64,000 nucleotides of DNA from Vibrio sp. Isolate32 (GTDB lineage Bacteria > Pseudomonadota > Gammaproteobacteria > Enterobacterales > Vibrionaceae). The stretch is from contig NZ_JAKEUQ010000007.1 of the NCBI RefSeq assembly GCF_022397955.1, forward strand, positions 1 to 64,000. The letters run 5' to 3'. Every line of letters begins with the position of its first letter. Within the stretch, counting starts at the first letter, position 1. The notes beneath the pieces are model-generated. The model saw nothing but the letters and a program-made list of their open reading frames with translations, was not told the origin of the DNA and searched no databases. This document shows, piece after piece, positions 1-7,211 of the stretch. The position numbers and the translations under genes were made by a program.

Positions 1-149
1 TACTCATGGATAGCCTCGGCCTCAAGACCACAAGGGCATTTTGCCTCAGAGTTAGGTTTAAGAGTCAGGGTAATAAGTGATGCTGTCTGGTGAGACTTTA
101 CTATTTTAAAGCCTTCCCAGAATGAAGATAGGAAAGTATGATTCGGCAT
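1..149 (-). pseudogene. ISL3-family transposase, N-terminal part (runs off left edge)
   Basis: Reading the minus strand from an ATG at 147-149 gives 49 residues that stay open to the window edge. The fragment begins MPNHTFLSSFWEGF and continues with a CPCG pair and a following HEY. This matches the zinc-binding N-terminus of ISL3-family transposases, as I remember that family. Whether the element is intact cannot be judged, because the rest lies outside the window. A 10-bp inverted match (AAACGGTAGT near 152, ACTACCGTTT near 203) lies upstream of the start and may belong to the element's end or promoter. I saw no target duplication. Type is set to pseudogene only because the gene is partial here; it may be a complete IS. 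Confidence 0.7.
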
Positions 150-251
150 GGAAACGGTAGTTTGTGTATGATTTTTGTTTGGCGACTAAACCATATCACT
201 TACTACCGTTTTTTTTTGTTTTTAGTTCCCGCTAATCCGCGATGAACCATA

Positions 252-289
252 AAAAATACCCTTAAACAAAAGTGCTTAAGGGTATTTTT
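252..289. terminator. Bidirectional rho-independent terminator
   Basis: A perfect 14-bp stem (AAAAATACCCTTAA at 252-265, TTAAGGGTATTTTT at 276-289) encloses a 10-nt loop, with A and T tracts on the two sides. It lies just downstream of the gltS reading frames, which end at 368, and would terminate leftward transcription. It would also insulate gltS from the IS fragment. Confidence 0.8.
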
Positions 290-367
290 AACCATCTGTA
301 GGATCGTTCAACTGATCAGTGTTAAGTCAATAGACTGGCTTTTTATGCGTTAAGCGATTTGTTCACA

Positions 368-1596
368 TTAACCGATAAACGAGATGTAACCTTGCAGGAT
401 AATCAGGTTAACGATATCAATGAAGAATGCGCCGACGATTGGCACCACCATGAACGCCTGTGGTGATGGACCGAATCGGTTCACCAAAGACCCCATGTTC
501 ATTACCGCCGTAGGTGTTGCGCCTAGGCCGAAACCACAGTGACCACCCGACATAACCGCTGCGTCGTAGTTTGAACCCATCACTTTAAACGTCACAAAGT
601 AAGAGAACAGACCAAGTACCACAGCTTGAACACTCAAGATCACCAAGAATGGGATCGCAAGGTCGAAGATGTTCCACAGTTTCAGGCTCATTAACGCCAT
701 CGCTAAGAATAGAGACAATGACACAGTACCCAGAATATCCACGGTTTCGCTGTCGGTTTTATGCAGCTTAGTCACTTCAAAAACGTTGGTGATGAATACA
801 CCGATAAAAAGAGCGTAAACAAAGTCAGGAATCATCAACCAAGATATCTCAAAAGTCGCCACCCACTGCTCTAGGTATTTCGCACCAGTGATACAGATAA
901 GGAGAATGAACAATACTTCAATCACCTTCTTGGCTGTCACTTTATCTTTTCTTCATACTCGTTATACGTCACCAGCTCAGGGAAACGCTCGTGCGTTTGT
1001 GTACCTGTACCGTACTCTGATTCAAGGTTGTTTTTGTCGATCAGCTTTTGTGCCACCGGGCTACCGATGATACCGCCAATGATCAAACCAAAGGTTGCCG
1101 AAGCCATCGCGATTTCTAGCGTATTGGCAATGCCATAAGTATCAGAAAAGGTTTGCGACCAAGCTGCCCCCGTACCGTGACCACCAGATAGCGTAATAGA
1201 ACCTGCTATCAAGCCCATTAGCGGCTCAAGACCAAGCGCAGTAGCTAACGTCACACCCACACCATTTTGGATGATGATGTATACCGAAGCGACGCCCAAG
1301 AACAAGAATACCTTCGCACCGCCTTTCATTAACTGTGTGTAGTTAGCGGCAAGACCTACAGTCGCAAAGAACATCAACATGAATGTGTTCTGTAAAGGTA
1401 GGGAGAACTCTAGATCAACGCCGTTAAAATGCAGACCTGTAATCGCAAAAGCAACAATTAAGCCGCCCACAATGGGCTCTGGGATATTGTACTTTTTGAG
1501 AATCGGTAGCTTTGCGTTTACAAAATGACCTAGAAACAAAACGCTGATCGCGATTAAGAAAGATTCTAGTGGCCCTATTGAAATTAATTGATTCAT
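368..1596 (-). pseudogene. gltS: Sodium/glutamate symporter GltS, split by a one-base frameshift
   Basis: Two abutting minus-strand frames, 937-1596 (219 aa) and 368-940 (190 aa), together cover a GltS of about 409 residues, close to the roughly 400 of the family. The first carries the N-terminal half with a SGGHGTGAAW re-entrant-loop motif. The second carries the C-terminal half with the matching SGGHCGFGLGATPTA loop. The junction at 941-952 reads GAAGAAAAGATAAAGTGA on the minus strand. One extra A in the A-run (at 947-950 on the plus strand) would give a continuous EYEEKDKVTAKK reading. As it stands the first frame stops at TGA, and the second could start at an overlapping GTG. This is most likely a deletion in the A-run or a sequencing error. 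Translational coupling of two half-transporters through the GTGA overlap is less likely. Confidence 0.85.
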
Positions 1597-1803
1597 ATAA
1601 CCTCTATTGTTTTACGTTCTCATCTTCCCTAATGAGTCTAGTTTTATCTGTAAGTGCTTGTGTTGCTCTGCCTATATTTATGCAAATTGATGAGAAATTG
1701 TTGGATTAGAAAACCGAACACATTAGCGTGTCAGCTAAATGTCATGTTAGTAACACGTTAACTTTAGTAGGCGATGAGAGGTTTTGTGACCCAAATCAAC
1801 ACC

Positions 1804-1843
1804 TATCTGTTTATCTGTTTATCTGTTTATCTGTTTATCTGTT
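1804..1843. repeat. Octamer tandem repeat, five perfect copies
   Basis: Five uninterrupted copies of TATCTGTT run from 1804 to 1843. Simple repeats of this type change copy number by slippage. The tract is intergenic, about 210 bp upstream of gltS and downstream of yibL, so any effect would be on transcript ends or spacing and not on a reading frame. Confidence 0.95.
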
Positions 1844-1890
1844 CGCCAATGCGATCGTCGATTTAACCCTTTCTGAATACCTAAAAAAGC

Positions 1891-1918
1891 AAAAAGGAGC
1901 TATTGCTAGCTCCTCTTT
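1891..1918. terminator. Rho-independent terminator of yibL
   Basis: The stem is GGAGCTA (1896-1902) with TAGCTCC (1907-1913) around a TTGC loop. Read on the minus strand it is followed by TTTTTGCTTTTTT, as expected for termination of yibL. The other side carries TCTTTT, so it may work both ways. Confidence 0.8.
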
Positions 1919-1936
1919 TATTACCATCGCTGGTAA

Positions 1937-2293
1937 TTAGAATTTTTTAGGGGCATAACCCGTCATAACCTCAATACGAAGCTCTTTACCAATCTTCGTC
2001 ATTGGGTGAACAACGACTAATCCTTTTACAGACTTTTTCAGTTTACCCATATCCGCTTGCTCAGCTTTAGTAATTTCGCGGCTAAATGGCATATCAAGCA
2101 ACGACTTACGTTCTTGATTCACATCGTAGCTTTGCTTGTGCTTAAGCTGGGCAATCTTCTTTGTTAGCTTTTTGATTTCGTCTTCAAATTGACGAACAAC
2201 AGGACGATCATTACGAGCTTTAGCAGCCGCTAATTTATGGCGACACTTGTCTAAACGGTTATTAATTTGTTGAAGTTCGTTTTTAGCACTCAT
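1937..2293 (-). CDS. yibL: YibL family ribosome-associated protein
   Basis: This 118-residue protein matches E. coli YibL (120 aa) in length and in its C-terminal half. The recognisable block MPFSREITKAEQADMGKLKK is followed by VKGLVVVHPMT and a closing MTGY segment. The N-terminal half (about residues 1-60) is a charged, heptad-rich helix and probably a coiled coil. YibL has been reported to copurify with ribosomes; its molecular function is not established. It is a single gene, followed by its own terminator at 1891-1918. Confidence 0.85.
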   Translation of the reverse strand: MSAKNELQQINNRLDKCRHKLAAAKARNDRPVVRQFEDEIKKLTKKIAQLKHKQSYDVNQERKSLLDMPFSREITKAEQADMGKLKKSVKGLVVVHPMTKIGKELRIEVMTGYAPKKF

Positions 2294-2479
2294 AATAATT
2301 TCCTAAGATTAAACAAGCCAATTCGGATTGGGGCGCGGAGTATAGCACAAGGGTTTACCTGAACCGAAATTTATCTGATAAATAGCCTTTGGAGTAAAAA
2401 ACAGCCTAAACTGTCTATCAGCCCATCGATACAAAATGTCACTAATCCACCGATCAGACATCAACCATAAGGAAGCGTA

Positions 2480-3292
2480 ATGACATCACCGAAACAAAGA
2501 GCATTAACCTACAGCCTAGTCCTTGGATCTGTATTTGCCACAAGTTATGCATCCAGCGAAGCCTCTAATGAAAGCATGCACGACAACAATCTGATTATTG
2601 AATATTCAGCGCCTCAAAACGAAGCAGAGAGACAGCTTAAGCAAGAGATTGAGCAGAGTGGCGTTAATGACACAATGGTAGACCTATCAAATCAGTTGTT
2701 TCTGTTCAAACAGCCTTTGGTCATTCAATACGGTGGTGATGAGGGGCCGCTCTACGACCCGCAAACTCATCATGTACTGATTCCTTACAGCTTCTACGCC
2801 GAATCACTCAACTATTTTGAAAAGAACCAATACGAAAAAGAGTATGGGAAATCCGCGCAAACTGGCGCCATCGATACCTTGCTCCATACACTGATTCACG
2901 AGGCTGGCCATGCCTATGTTGAAGATCAGAAAATTGTCATTCTGGGTAAAGAAGAAGACGCGGTTGATAATTTAGCGACCATCCTACTAATCAACTATGT
3001 CGAACACGGTACAGATGCAGCGATAAGCGCAGCTGATATGTTCGCCTTCGAATCAGAGGACCGCCCAGAGTATTACGATTTGGGTGAATACATTGATGAG
3101 CACAGCTTCGATCTACAACGCTACTTCTCAACCTTATGTTTGGTCTATGGCAGCGATCCTGAGGCCTACAAAAACTTACTTGATGAAGTAGAAAACGACT
3201 ATCTGAAAGACAGAAAGGAGTTTTGTGTAGAGCATTTTGATGTCATCAACGCCAATTGGCACCGATATTTAAAAGAGAGCGACGATAGTTAA
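2480..3292 (+). CDS. DUF4344-type secreted metallopeptidase-like protein
   Basis: 270 residues. A basic N-terminus and hydrophobic stretch (about residues 6-24, ending ATSYA) form a likely signal peptide, so the protein is probably periplasmic or secreted. An HEAGH zincin motif lies at residues 140-144. It is followed about 20 residues later by the KEEDAVDNLA segment, where an acidic residue is the probable third zinc ligand. This layout is that of the DUF4344 putative metallopeptidases. No substrate is known to me. The gene stands alone, with GGAAGCG before the ATG as ribosome-binding site. Confidence 0.75.
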   Translation: MTSPKQRALTYSLVLGSVFATSYASSEASNESMHDNNLIIEYSAPQNEAERQLKQEIEQSGVNDTMVDLSNQLFLFKQPLVIQYGGDEGPLYDPQTHHVLIPYSFYAESLNYFEKNQYEKEYGKSAQTGAIDTLLHTLIHEAGHAYVEDQKIVILGKEEDAVDNLATILLINYVEHGTDAAISAADMFAFESEDRPEYYDLGEYIDEHSFDLQRYFSTLCLVYGSDPEAYKNLLDEVENDYLKDRKEFCVEHFDVINANWHRYLKESDDS

Positions 3293-3341
3293 CAGCTCCA
3301 CTATCACAGTTCAGAGGTTTACCCATTCAACTGCTACTTCC

Positions 3342-3380
3342 AACAACGGCTTCGTGCTTTTAAAGCCGCTGAATGTTGTT
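3342..3380. terminator. Possible terminator hairpin between convergent genes
   Basis: A nested stem (AACAACGGCTT at 3342-3352 against AAGCCG at 3363-3368 and GTTGTT at 3375-3380) sits between the convergent genes ending at 3292 and 3413. The two stem halves are separated by a six-base bulge and there is no clear T-run, so its role as a terminator is uncertain. Confidence 0.35.
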
Positions 3381-3412
3381 TGGGGAACGCAAAATGAAAC
3401 GTCAGACAAGAC

Positions 3413-3799
3413 CTAAACGTTCACTTTGTACTTCAGATCTTGTGCTTCATCGCCAGTCATCCCTCGGAAACCCCAGCAATGTGAAGGCTGCTCTTTAATG
3501 GTGATTTCAATATCGTTCGGAGAGATAGAGAGCTGCTTTTCAATCTCAGAAAAGATCTTCTTAATTAAGCGCTTTTTGGTGTTAACAGCGCGCCCTTCCA
3601 TCATATTAATCTCGATAACGGTATAGGCCTGCGTTCGCCCTTCTGGGTAAAAGAAGTCATCTCGTTCCAATGGCACAAAACGATGTGCACGCTTGTCATC
3701 TGGCAACCCCATCTCACTATTTAAGCACTGCTGCAAAACATTAGAGAGCTCTAGCTTAATCGGGTTTAAGCACTCTTTGATACCATAAATAACAATCAT
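3413..3799 (-). CDS. Tautomerase-superfamily protein (Tautomerase_2-like)
   Basis: 128 residues, with the segments KRAHRFVPLERDDFFYPEGR (about 36-55), VIEINMMEGR and HCWGFRGMTGDEA. These are hallmarks of the Tautomerase_2 branch of the 4-oxalocrotonate tautomerase superfamily. Classical members use an N-terminal proline as catalytic base after removal of Met. Here the sequence starts MIVIYG, with no Pro-1. Either this subfamily does not use that chemistry, or the start is upstream. No in-frame upstream start with a ribosome-binding site is apparent. Substrate unknown. Confidence 0.7.
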   Translation of the reverse strand: MIVIYGIKECLNPIKLELSNVLQQCLNSEMGLPDDKRAHRFVPLERDDFFYPEGRTQAYTVIEINMMEGRAVNTKKRLIKKIFSEIEKQLSISPNDIEITIKEQPSHCWGFRGMTGDEAQDLKYKVNV

Positions 3800-4023
3800 G
3801 ACCAGTCCTTCGATGTGATGTTAAGTAAAGAAGAAAGTTAGACAGAGGCAACCATCCACCTCTTTCTGCTCGCTTACTATTTATCCACATACTACCTAAT
3901 GAAATCGACTAAAGAAGAGACGAACTATGAATTTATGAACAAGTGCAACAAAAACATATCCTTCTATTGCAGCTGGTTTTCCAAACAACCTCGATTAATA
4001 AACAACCACCTCCTGACCTAGAT

Positions 4024-4049
4024 TGATCGAACCTCTCAGACAGTCCGTA
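4024..4049 (+). promoter_or_regulatory. Predicted ECF sigma (ChrR-type) promoter of the LON-domain gene
   Basis: TGATCG (4024-4029) and CGTA (4046-4049) are separated by exactly 16 bp, the same arrangement as the site before the sigma factor gene at 4759-4784. The start codon of the downstream gene is about 38 bp further on. Promoters of the ECF11/ChrR group are known to have a TGATC-type -35 element. Confidence 0.65.
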
Positions 4050-4086
4050 TACCCTCCTAAATCATCTTTGAACTAAGGAGTGCTAT

Positions 4087-4707
4087 GTGCCGAATTCAAC
4101 TGGGAAGATCACGCGGACAGAAGCCAAACCAGACAAACCCGTAGAGTCTTCTCTAGAGCTTGCTGTGTTCCCTCTCCCCATCTTTCTTTTGCCAGGAGGG
4201 AGACAAAGGTTAAGAATCTTCGAACAAAAATATCTCGCCATGGTAGCGCACGCAGCCAAAGGCGAAGGTTTTATTATCGTGACGCAAGACAATACAAAGT
4301 CCGAACATCTTAGTACGTGGGGAACCAAGGTAACGATTGTCGATTTCAATATGTCGGATGATCAGTTGTTAGAGATCGACGTAGAAGGGCAAAACTTGGT
4401 GCAGTTGCACTCTTCATATCGCCAAAGTGACGGCCTGATCAGAAGCCAATCCCGTGATATACCCCATTGGCCAGCGCTCGATTATGATGTGCCCAATGTC
4501 TTTACTGCATTTCTAGTCCAGCTGTTCCGTGACCACGATTCAATCAGAACGCTCTACCCGACCCCAGACTTTGATAGCCCGCAGTGGATTTGTGCGCGAT
4601 TGCTAGAGATGATGCCAATCCCGTTAGAAAAGAAATCAGAATTTACAGAACCGGCGAGTTTTCCTTCGCTCGTTCCTTTTTTGAATCAAATCATTACGGG
4701 GCAGTGA
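4087..4707 (+). CDS. LON substrate-binding domain protein
   Basis: 206 residues from a GTG start preceded by AAGGAG at 4075-4080. Residues about 24-200 resemble the N-terminal (LON/PUA-like) domain of Lon protease. The block LAVFPLPIFLLPGGRQRLRI and the following FEQKYL are typical of the opening of that domain. There is no AAA+ or protease domain, so it is a stand-alone LON-domain protein, probably cytoplasmic, of unknown partner. Its predicted promoter matches that of the downstream ECF sigma factor, which suggests membership of the same photo-oxidative stress regulon. Confidence 0.75.
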   Translation: MPNSTGKITRTEAKPDKPVESSLELAVFPLPIFLLPGGRQRLRIFEQKYLAMVAHAAKGEGFIIVTQDNTKSEHLSTWGTKVTIVDFNMSDDQLLEIDVEGQNLVQLHSSYRQSDGLIRSQSRDIPHWPALDYDVPNVFTAFLVQLFRDHDSIRTLYPTPDFDSPQWICARLLEMMPIPLEKKSEFTEPASFPSLVPFLNQIITGQ

Positions 4708-4758
4708 ATACTTTTGTTCACTATAATTTTGTATGGTAAAAATTAATTTAGACAAAAG

Positions 4759-4784
4759 TGATCCCTACTGATGCTTTACACGTA
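4759..4784 (+). promoter_or_regulatory. Predicted autoregulatory ECF sigma promoter
   Basis: TGATCC (4759-4764), a 16-bp spacer, then CGTA (4781-4784), 34 bp before the sigma gene start. The pair with 4024-4049 suggests both are read by the ECF sigma factor encoded here. ECF sigma factors of the RpoE-ChrR type usually transcribe their own operon. Confidence 0.7.
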
Positions 4785-4817
4785 GTGCCACACAAATTCG
4801 CATGATGGTTACTGACT

Positions 4818-5465
4818 ATGCAAGTGGAAAGCAGAAGTAAAGGGAAGGGCAAGGAGCATGTCATCATTCCCGACAACAAATTATCGAGTGAAAACAAGGT
4901 ACCTACAGAGCTCTCAAGCTGGTTGATTTCGGTGGGAGAAAATCGAGACAAGCACGCATTCACCTGTTTGTTCAAGTTCTTCGCACCGAAAATTAAACGT
5001 TTTGGCATCAGCAAACTTGGCGGCGAAGCTGCTGCTAATGAATTGGTTCAAGACACCATGACCAATGTTTGGAAGAAAGCACACCTTTATAACGAAGACA
5101 AAGGAGCAGCGACCACTTGGGTCTACACAGTAATGCGAAATGCAGCCTTCGATATGCTTCGCAAGGTAAAAGCGAAAGCAGAGCAAACGATAGCCGACGA
5201 CATTTGGCCATTAGACGCAATGGTGGCCGAGAACCAAAATGAAGATTTGCCGTTTGGCGATCATTTAATGAGCCGCCATGTCATGACGCAAATCGAGAAG
5301 CTTCCAGTAGCCCAGAAAACTATAGTGAAAGGCGTTTACTTCCAAGAGCTGTCACAAGAGCAACTCGCACAGCAACTCGGCGTCCCTCTTGGAACCGTGA
5401 AATCCCGTTTAAGACTCGCTCTAGCCAAACTTAAGGTTCACATGGGGGAACAAAGCCATGATTAA
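4818..5465 (+). CDS. ECF RNA polymerase sigma factor (RpoE/ChrR type)
   Basis: 215 residues. Region 2 lies at about residues 45-118 (NELVQDTMTNVWKKAHLY, then the -10 recognition segment TTWVYTVMRNAAFDMLRK). Region 4 is near 150-205, with the helix-turn-helix QEQLAQQLGVPLGTVKSRLR. The gene is followed with an 8-bp overlap by a ChrR-type anti-sigma, which places it in the ECF group that answers singlet oxygen in Rhodobacter. The N-terminal about 30 residues are longer than usual and the ATG has no strong ribosome-binding site, so the true start could be internal. Its own predicted promoter is at 4759-4784. Confidence 0.9.
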   Translation: MQVESRSKGKGKEHVIIPDNKLSSENKVPTELSSWLISVGENRDKHAFTCLFKFFAPKIKRFGISKLGGEAAANELVQDTMTNVWKKAHLYNEDKGAATTWVYTVMRNAAFDMLRKVKAKAEQTIADDIWPLDAMVAENQNEDLPFGDHLMSRHVMTQIEKLPVAQKTIVKGVYFQELSQEQLAQQLGVPLGTVKSRLRLALAKLKVHMGEQSHD

Positions 5466-6138
5466 ACATCACCCAAACGATGCAATATTGAAAAACTTTG
5501 TTGATGGCACGCTTGCTGACTCAGTTTCTCTAATTGTGTCCAGCCATGTTGAGCTGTGTGAACACTGCCTGGCAAAAGTGCAGAAGCTAACGGCTAATGC
5601 AGCTGACAGCGTATTTGATGAACAGCAAACAGCAACAAGCGACGAAATGGATAGCTTCCTTGCCGACGACATAGATTTCAATTTTGATGTGATTGATCAG
5701 ATCACTGCTGATCTGTCGCAATCAATCGAGGTGGAATCGAAAGCTGAGCAAGTGGCAGTCGCTGACACTACTTTCACTATTCCACGAGCATTGAGTTCAA
5801 TCGCGAGAAAGGACTGGATGAACCTTGGGAAGATATCTCGAGCACGACTCGATTTTGAAGACGACGCGCACCACACTAGTTTGTTGCACATCGATAAAGA
5901 TGGACAAGTTCCTTGCCACACACACAAGGGCTTCGAGATTACTCTATTGTTAGAAGGCAGTTTCGAAGACGAGATGGGTGTCTACAACAAAGGCGATTTC
6001 ATTTGGTTAGATGGAAACCATACGCACCAGCCAGAAACGAAGGAAGGATGTGTGTGCCTGACAGTATCAAGCGACGCCTTGTACTTCACTAAAGGGGTGA
6101 GCCAACTGTTCAACCCACTAGGTAAATATATTTATTAA
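5458..6138 (+). CDS. chrR: ChrR-type zinc anti-sigma factor
   Basis: 226 residues in two domains. The N-terminal zinc anti-sigma domain has His5, His30, Cys34 and Cys37 (HxxxCxxC). The C-terminal cupin has the second metal set His154, His156, Glu160 and His188/190, matching the arrangement of R. sphaeroides ChrR. The protein should hold the adjacent sigma factor inactive in the cytoplasm until singlet oxygen or peroxides trigger its release. The ATG overlaps the end of the sigma gene, so translation is coupled. A 125-bp gap follows before the next gene. I saw no further TGATC-N16-CGTA site there. Confidence 0.9.
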   Translation: MIKHHPNDAILKNFVDGTLADSVSLIVSSHVELCEHCLAKVQKLTANAADSVFDEQQTATSDEMDSFLADDIDFNFDVIDQITADLSQSIEVESKAEQVAVADTTFTIPRALSSIARKDWMNLGKISRARLDFEDDAHHTSLLHIDKDGQVPCHTHKGFEITLLLEGSFEDEMGVYNKGDFIWLDGNHTHQPETKEGCVCLTVSSDALYFTKGVSQLFNPLGKYIY

Positions 6139-6263
6139 GTTACATCACAGAACTTTAAAAGTCGGCTAGGAAACAACGTCAAAAACAAACTAAATTAATA
6201 TGGGATAAGCAACATCCTACATAACAAGAAGTAAAATGAGCAATGAGCGTAAGGAATTGACCA

Positions 6264-7211
6264 ATGAATAAAAAAATAAAAATAGGCATTAGTGCATGTG
6301 TCGCCGGTCATAAAGTTAGGTTCGATACTGGCCATAAACGATCTCGCTTCTGTACTGAAGACCTTGCAGATTATGTTGAGCTTGAGCCAGTGTGCCCTGA
6401 AATGGCAGTTGGATTGCCAACACCTCGCCCAACTATTCGTCAGACACGGATGTTAGACGATATCATTCACGTTTCCCGTCCTGATGGTACTGGCGACGTC
6501 ACTGATGAGATAATCGAATTCGGTCAAAACTACTCCAAGAATAACCAACACATCGCTGGTTTCATTGTGTGCCAAAAAAGTCCTACTTGCGGCATGGAGC
6601 GCGTTAAGGTGTATCACCATCATGGCCGCGGCTCTGAATCAACAGGTATTGGCATGTTCACTAAGCAGGTTATGGAAGGCAACCCATTGCTGCCTGTGGA
6701 AGAAAATGGTCGCCTGAACGATCCGATTTTGCGCGAAAACTTCATGACTCGTGTTTTCACGTATCAGAAGTGGTTAGACCTAGTAGATGAAGGAATTACT
6801 AAGCACAAGCTTATCCAGTTCCACAGCGCCCACAAGTACCTAGTAATGTGTCATCATGTTGAAGGCTACAAAAGCCTTGGTAAGTTACTAGCAGGCAACG
6901 AGCTAGATATAAATGAGCTTGCAGATACGTATATCGAAGGGCTGATGACGGCATTATCGCACCATGCAAACCGTGGTACGCACGCCAACACACTTCAACA
7001 CCTTCAGGGTTACTTTAAAAAGCAACTAAGCAGTGCTCATAAGCAAGAGCTGTCTAACCAGATCGCATCTTTCAGAGAGGGCGTGATTCCTCTGTTAGTG
7101 CCACTCACACTGATCAATCATTATTTGATGGAATACCCAAACGAGTACCTGCAGTCACAGGTGTACTTAAATCCTCACCCGCAAGAACTTAAATTGAGAT
7201 ACGGATATTGA
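6264..7211 (+). CDS. DUF523 and DUF1722 fusion protein (YbgA-like)
   Basis: 315 residues. The first about 150 are DUF523, with Cys12 (ISAC), Cys44 (PVCPE) and Cys109 (SPTCG). In characterised DUF523 enzymes (the thiouracil desulfidase TudS) three conserved cysteines hold a 4Fe-4S cluster. Residues about 165-315 are DUF1722 (YbgA), beginning FMTRVFTYQKW. DUF1722 proteins often neighbour photolyases, and here the photolyase gene overlaps this stop codon. The role is therefore probably linked to light or nucleobase damage, possibly removal of thiolated pyrimidines, but that is inference. Confidence 0.8.
   Translation: MNKKIKIGISACVAGHKVRFDTGHKRSRFCTEDLADYVELEPVCPEMAVGLPTPRPTIRQTRMLDDIIHVSRPDGTGDVTDEIIEFGQNYSKNNQHIAGFIVCQKSPTCGMERVKVYHHHGRGSESTGIGMFTKQVMEGNPLLPVEENGRLNDPILRENFMTRVFTYQKWLDLVDEGITKHKLIQFHSAHKYLVMCHHVEGYKSLGKLLAGNELDINELADTYIEGLMTALSHHANRGTHANTLQHLQGYFKKQLSSAHKQELSNQIASFREGVIPLLVPLTLINHYLMEYPNEYLQSQVYLNPHPQELKLRYGY

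Larger units (their letters stand above)
1597..1936. other. Intergenic region between gltS and yibL
   Basis: No convincing gene is present. A 70-codon plus-strand frame (1728-1940) exists only because an octamer repeat and a terminator happen to be open in that frame. The stretch would hold the gltS promoter near 1600-1720, the tandem repeat at 1804-1843 and the yibL terminator at 1891-1918. Confidence 0.6.

Noticed and set aside
1728..1940. 70-codon frame across the octamer repeat
   Set aside because: The middle part merely translates the TATCTGTT repeat, and the end is the yibL terminator; no ribosome-binding site.
4083..4349. 88-codon minus-strand frame
   Set aside because: It is opposite the LON-domain gene, which has a good ribosome-binding site, an ECF promoter and family similarity.
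4759..4784. Ordinary sigma-70 promoter for the ECF sigma gene
   Set aside because: The A+T-rich sequence before it is weakly promoter-like, but the exact match in form and spacing to the site at 4024 favours ECF control.
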